A stretch of 64,000 nucleotides of DNA, from the NCBI RefSeq assembly GCF_002776695.1, contig NZ_LFJC01000003.1:1194723-1258722 (forward strand), given 5' to 3'. The stretch is from Bradyrhizobium nitroreducens (lineage in GTDB: Bacteria > Pseudomonadota > Alphaproteobacteria > Rhizobiales > Xanthobacteraceae). The position numbers were made by a program, and so were the translations under genes. Shown here in pieces: positions 61,075 to 64,000 of this stretch. Numbering within the stretch: position 1 is the stretch's first letter; the number at the start of each line of letters is the position of its first letter. A model generated the notes under the pieces. It did no database searches. It was not told the origin of the DNA and saw only the letters and a program-made list of their open reading frames with translations.

Positions 61075-61390
61075 AGCGCAAGCGCCGCCGGAATATTCGC
61101 TTCGCTTTCGACGATCCGCACGATCCGCACGATCCGAGGCCCGCAACTGTTCCAGAGCAAGGCGCGTCCCTGAACCGATCGAGTAGTCGGCGGTCCTCAA
61201 AGCATCGCCGAGTCGCACCATGTTTCGCGTGGCGCCATCGCGCTCATTATTGATTTTGGAAATTGCCATCATATCGATCTGTTGGTCAGCAGCTCGGCCC
61301 CTCCTACACATCCGAAGAATGCGCTCGCAAACTTGTCGGGACTGCTCCTTTCCGTATCGCGCGAGCCCAAGCCGGCCGAAATTCACTAAA
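61075..61390 (-). pseudogene. Internal fragment of a second salicylyl-CoA hydroxylase gene
   Basis: The minus-strand translation contains GLARYGKEQSRQVCERI and [27 protein letters not shown], which align with GLGKRTEDQSRSLCEKL and [27 protein letters not shown] of the intact hydroxylase at 56458-57618. Between them the frame changes: GAELLTNRSI, a TGA, then WQFPK appear in another frame. Only about residues 215-330 remain. It is a decayed paralogue, not a functional gene. Confidence 0.85.
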
Positions 61391-61409
61391 GCCCCCTTCA
61401 CCAAAACAC

Positions 61410-61434
61410 TGCATTTGCATCTATTGCATATGCA
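61410..61434. promoter_or_regulatory. Paired TGCAnnTGCA sites, binding-protein/ligase promoter
   Basis: TGCATTTGCA (61410-61419), 5 bp, then TGCATATGCA (61425-61434) match the arrangement at 58952-58976. The pair lies 56 nt upstream of the binding-protein start at 61491. It suggests one regulator for both operons. Confidence 0.75.
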
Positions 61435-61490
61435 CTATATTATACTCCGTCAAGCCGGCGAGAAACGGCTGGATGGTGGAGACGTTCAAG

Positions 61491-62717
61491 ATGATGAAGA
61501 AAGCCTCGATGGCGATCGCCATTTGCGCCGCAATATCGACTTGGCATAACGCCGCCGATGCCGAGATATCGGACAATGTCGTAAGGATCGGAGTGCTGAA
61601 CGACATGTCCGGCATCTTTCAGGATACGAATGGCCCCGGCTCACTCGAAGCCGCGCGCATGGCGGCCGAGGACTTTGCTGGTGGCGGCAAGAACATTCAG
61701 GTCGACATCATTGCGGCCGATCATCAGAACAAGCCCGACGTCGCGACTGCAATCGCGCGACGGTGGCTTGATGTGGAGGCGGTGGATGCAATCGTTGATG
61801 TTCCCAACTCCGCCGTCGGTCTAGCGCTGAACTCGCTCCTGCGCGGCACCCGCATGACGCTGCTCGCGTCGAGCACAGCGAGTTCGGACCTGACCGGGCA
61901 GTTCTGCTCGCCAAACACCGTTCAGTGGGTCAACGATACGTGGGCCTCGGCCCGTGCCGTGACCGCAGCCATGAAGAAGCGCGGCGTCAGCAGCTGGTAC
62001 TTTCTGACGGCGAATTTCGCGTTGGGTCAGGCGCTCGAAACCGAGGCGTCGGCATTCGTCGTGGCCGATGGCGGCACCGTCAAGGGCTCCGCCCGTCACC
62101 CCTTTTCGACGAGTGACTTCTCCTCCTTCCTGCTCAGCGCGCAGGCTTCTAAGGCGGACGTGATCGGCCTCGCAAATTCCGGCGCCGACACCGTCAACGC
62201 CCTTAAACAGGCCGACGAGTTCGGCCTCGGTCGTGGAGGTCAGTCGCTGGTTGCTTTCCTGATTTTCATCAACGACGTCCAATCAATAGGGCTGAAGACC
62301 GCCGGCGGCCTCCTGCTCGTGGAATCCTTCTACTGGGACATGAATGAGGAGACGCGGGCCTTCTCCCGACGTTTTGCCGCACGAATGGGAGGCAAGGTCC
62401 CGAGCGCGAACCAGGCAGGCGTCTACTCCTCGACCTTAGCCTATTTGCGCGCGGTGGCGGCAGCCGGCTCCGACGAGGCTAAGACCGCCGTGGCGGAAAT
62501 GAAGCGCGCCCCGATGCATGATCCGCTGTTCGGCGATACGACCGTGCGTGCGGATGGCCGGGTCATCCATCCGATCTACCTGTTTCAGGTGAAACGACCG
62601 GAAGAGAGCCGCTATCCCTACGACTATTACACTCTGCTGGACACGATTTCGCCCGAGGCCGCGTTTCGCCCCCTTGGCACCGGAAAATGCCCGATGATCG
62701 ATGGAGCAACCAAGTGA
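61491..62717 (+). CDS. Periplasmic ABC-type substrate-binding protein of the gentisate cluster
   Basis: The open frame reaches back to 61263, but the start at 61491 (MMKKASMAIAICAAISTWHNAADA, a signal peptide) is preferred: it lies after the paired promoter sites and has GGAG about 9 nt upstream. The 408-residue protein has the type I binding fold (VVRIGVLNDMSGIFQDTNGPGSLEAARMA; VDIIAADHQNKPDVATAIARRW). It resembles LivK-like proteins that bind aromatic acids. Its stop overlaps the ligase GTG start, linking uptake with activation. Confidence 0.85.
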   Translation: MMKKASMAIAICAAISTWHNAADAEISDNVVRIGVLNDMSGIFQDTNGPGSLEAARMAAEDFAGGGKNIQVDIIAADHQNKPDVATAIARRWLDVEAVDAIVDVPNSAVGLALNSLLRGTRMTLLASSTASSDLTGQFCSPNTVQWVNDTWASARAVTAAMKKRGVSSWYFLTANFALGQALETEASAFVVADGGTVKGSARHPFSTSDFSSFLLSAQASKADVIGLANSGADTVNALKQADEFGLGRGGQSLVAFLIFINDVQSIGLKTAGGLLLVESFYWDMNEETRAFSRRFAARMGGKVPSANQAGVYSSTLAYLRAVAAAGSDEAKTAVAEMKRAPMHDPLFGDTTVRADGRVIHPIYLFQVKRPEESRYPYDYYTLLDTISPEAAFRPLGTGKCPMIDGATK

Positions 62718-64000
62718 ATGGCCCTTGCCTTCCGTTAGAGGGCGTCGTGTATCCCGCCGCGGAGGAAGCGGCCCGGTACTTTCGCTCGGGCGCCTGGATC
62801 GACCGGCGCATCGACCAGCAGCTCAGACACGCAAAGGACCGCTACGGTGATCGTCCCGCTTTCATCTGCGATGGGACGACGATCTCCTTCGCATCACTGG
62901 ACGATCGTTCCGAGGCGCTTGCGACCCGGCTGCAAGCCCTCGGATTGCGTCAGGGCGACCGCGCACTGTTTCAAATGGGAACAACGATCGAGACCGTGAT
63001 TTCGTTCTTTGCCTGCCTGAAGGCCGGGCTCGTTCCAGTCTGCACCATTCCGCAATATCGCGAGCTGGAGATGCATAAGCTCGCCGACCTGACCCAACCG
63101 AAGGCCTATTTCGTCCAGGCCGGCGAGTCCTCCTTCGACCTCCCGGGCTTTGCCCGCGGGATCGCCTCGAGCAAATCGATACCGCATCTGATCGCGTTCG
63201 CCTCGACCGGAAGTGCCGATCCCGAGATCGTTTCCTTGCAGACGAGTCCTTCCTCGGTCCGCCCTGGCGCTGAACTGACCGCCTCGAGCGAAGATGTCGC
63301 GGTAATCCAGCTCTCCGGCGGATCAACGGGAGTGCCGAAGCTGATCCCCCGCTTCCATGCCGAATATCTGGGCCACGTACGCGTTTGGTGCGAACGCTTC
63401 GGCGTACGTGAAGGAGACGTCGGCATATGGGCCCTGCCACTCATGCACAATGCTGGGATGATGTTCGCGCTGCTCCGGTCCGTGATCTTCGGCAGTTGCA
63501 CCGTCCTGATGCCGCGCTGGAATCCACGCGAGTTCCTCACATTGATCGAGCGCTGCAGGGTGAGCCATGCCTTCACCATCGGGCCTCACGCGCCCGCGAT
63601 TGCCTCGTTCGAAGGCTTAGCGAATTTCGATCTCTCGTCGCTACGGTTCTTCTTGACGCTACAGGGCGCCGCTCCGATCGAGCGCGCGACTGGCGTTCCG
63701 ACGACCAATATGTTCGGAATCACCGAGGGCCTGGTGCTGACAAGCGGACCGGGCGATCCGGAAGCGATCCGGCACGGATCGGTTGGCAGCCCTTGTTCAC
63801 CCTTCGACAGCATTCGGCTGCTGAGGCCCGGAACCGAGGAGGAGGTCGCCGAAGGCGAGTTGGGGGAACTCTGCTTCAAAGGACCTTCGTCGCTCAGGGG
63901 CTATCTCGGGGCACCAGAGCTGTCCGCCGAATGCCTGACCAGTGACGGTTTTTTCAGAACCGCCGATCTGATGCGGCGGGGTCGCTTCGATGGGCGGGCC
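62714..64000 (+). CDS. Salicylate/dihydroxybenzoate-type CoA ligase (3' end cut by window end)
   Basis: The GTG start at 62714-62716 overlaps the binding-protein stop; the frame is open to the last base. The visible 429 residues show the DhbE/EntE-like ANL family: EEAARYFRSGAWIDRRIDQQL near the start, the ATP-binding loop VIQLSGGSTGVPKLIPR near residue 200, LPLMHNAGMMFALL and TNMFGITEGLVL. DhbE-like ligases activate salicylate or 2,3-dihydroxybenzoate. With the hydroxylase and gentisate enzymes it fits a salicylate-CoA ligase of the CoA-dependent salicylate route. The C-terminal lysine domain is outside the window. Confidence 0.85.
   Translation, partial: MNGPCLPLEGVVYPAAEEAARYFRSGAWIDRRIDQQLRHAKDRYGDRPAFICDGTTISFASLDDRSEALATRLQALGLRQGDRALFQMGTTIETVISFFACLKAGLVPVCTIPQYRELEMHKLADLTQPKAYFVQAGESSFDLPGFARGIASSKSIPHLIAFASTGSADPEIVSLQTSPSSVRPGAELTASSEDVAVIQLSGGSTGVPKLIPRFHAEYLGHVRVWCERFGVREGDVGIWALPLMHNAGMMFALLRSVIFGSCTVLMPRWNPREFLTLIERCRVSHAFTIGPHAPAIASFEGLANFDLSSLRFFLTLQGAAPIERATGVPTTNMFGITEGLVLTSGPGDPEAIRHGSVGSPCSPFDSIRLLRPGTEEEVAEGELGELCFKGPSSLRGYLGAPELSAECLTSDGFFRTADLMRRGRFDGRA

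Larger units (their letters stand above)
61038..61490. other. Interval with hydroxylase remnant and binding-protein promoter
   Basis: No intact gene is present. It contains the salicylyl-CoA hydroxylase fragment (minus strand) and the paired TGCA sites at 61410-61434. An AT-rich TATATTATA at 61436-61444, just after these sites, could be a -10 element. Confidence 0.55.

Noticed and set aside
61263..61490. Upstream extension of the binding-protein frame
   Set aside because: It would span the paired promoter sites and the hydroxylase remnant and would hide the signal peptide.

Overview
The window is GC-rich alphaproteobacterial DNA, most likely from a Bradyrhizobium/Rhodopseudomonas-type member of the Hyphomicrobiales. 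The grounds are the trbBCDEJLFG gene order, the FseA-like DUF6499/DUF2285 and DUF736 accessory genes, a 29-residue lysine/alanine-rich histone-like peptide, and the many liv-type transporters and aromatic-catabolism genes. No rRNA, tRNA, CRISPR array, transposase or integrase was found, and neither end of the mobile element is visible.

Region 1 (1 to about 25.9 kb) is a conjugative-element backbone, nearly all on the minus strand. Read 5'->3' on that strand it runs: luxR-type regulator; luxI-type AHL synthase with a near-consensus lux box; an isochorismatase-fold protein lacking the catalytic residues; ArdC antirestriction protein; ParB; DUF736; an FseA-like activator; a small excisionase-like HTH protein; TraF protease; a DNA methyltransferase; a MOBP-type relaxase; TraG coupling protein; a CopG-like protein; and trbB-C-D-E-J-L-F-G, with trbG cut by the window start. 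A plus-strand Fic gene preceded by a striking array of palindromes sits between relaxase and traG. The layout resembles the quorum-sensing-controlled symbiosis ICE of Mesorhizobium (TraR/TraI -> FseA -> RdfS) and Tn4371-like ICEs. ICE versus plasmid cannot be decided from this window.

Region 2 (about 25.9 to 42.7 kb) is catabolic cargo. It holds an outer-membrane 'phenol-degradation' type protein, an XRE regulator, a two-component flavin monooxygenase (oxygenase and FMN reductase) with an MFS transporter and an alpha/beta hydrolase, an MhpA-like FAD hydroxylase, an Ldh-type dehydrogenase, a second alpha/beta hydrolase and an extradiol dioxygenase. Together these suggest ring hydroxylation, meta-cleavage and hydrolysis of a phenolic substrate. 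A divergent GntR regulator and a dehydrogenase/cupin pair share an identical 14-bp operator-like word with the dioxygenase promoter. Two AraC regulators follow.

Region 3 (about 42.8 to 55.5 kb) is one long minus-strand operon: BKACE-type beta-keto acid cleavage enzyme, 3-hydroxyacyl-CoA dehydrogenase, acyl-CoA dehydrogenase, enoyl-CoA hydratase, acyl-CoA synthetase, a liv-type ABC importer with a fused LivM-LivG protein, and a second dehydrogenase/cupin pair. It looks like import plus a beta-oxidation-like pathway for an unidentified acid, facing a divergent MarR gene.

Region 4 (about 56.4 to 64 kb) fits a CoA-dependent salicylate-to-gentisate route: salicylate CoA ligase (cut by the window end), salicylyl-CoA 5-hydroxylase, gentisyl-CoA thioesterase, gentisate 1,2-dioxygenase and an FAH-family hydrolase, with a MarR regulator and an importer binding protein. 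Two of its promoters carry the same paired TGCAnnTGCA sites.

Several gene remnants (acetoacetyl-CoA synthetase, AraC, DUF736, the salicylyl-CoA hydroxylase and a luciferase-like monooxygenase) show that the cargo has been rearranged repeatedly.
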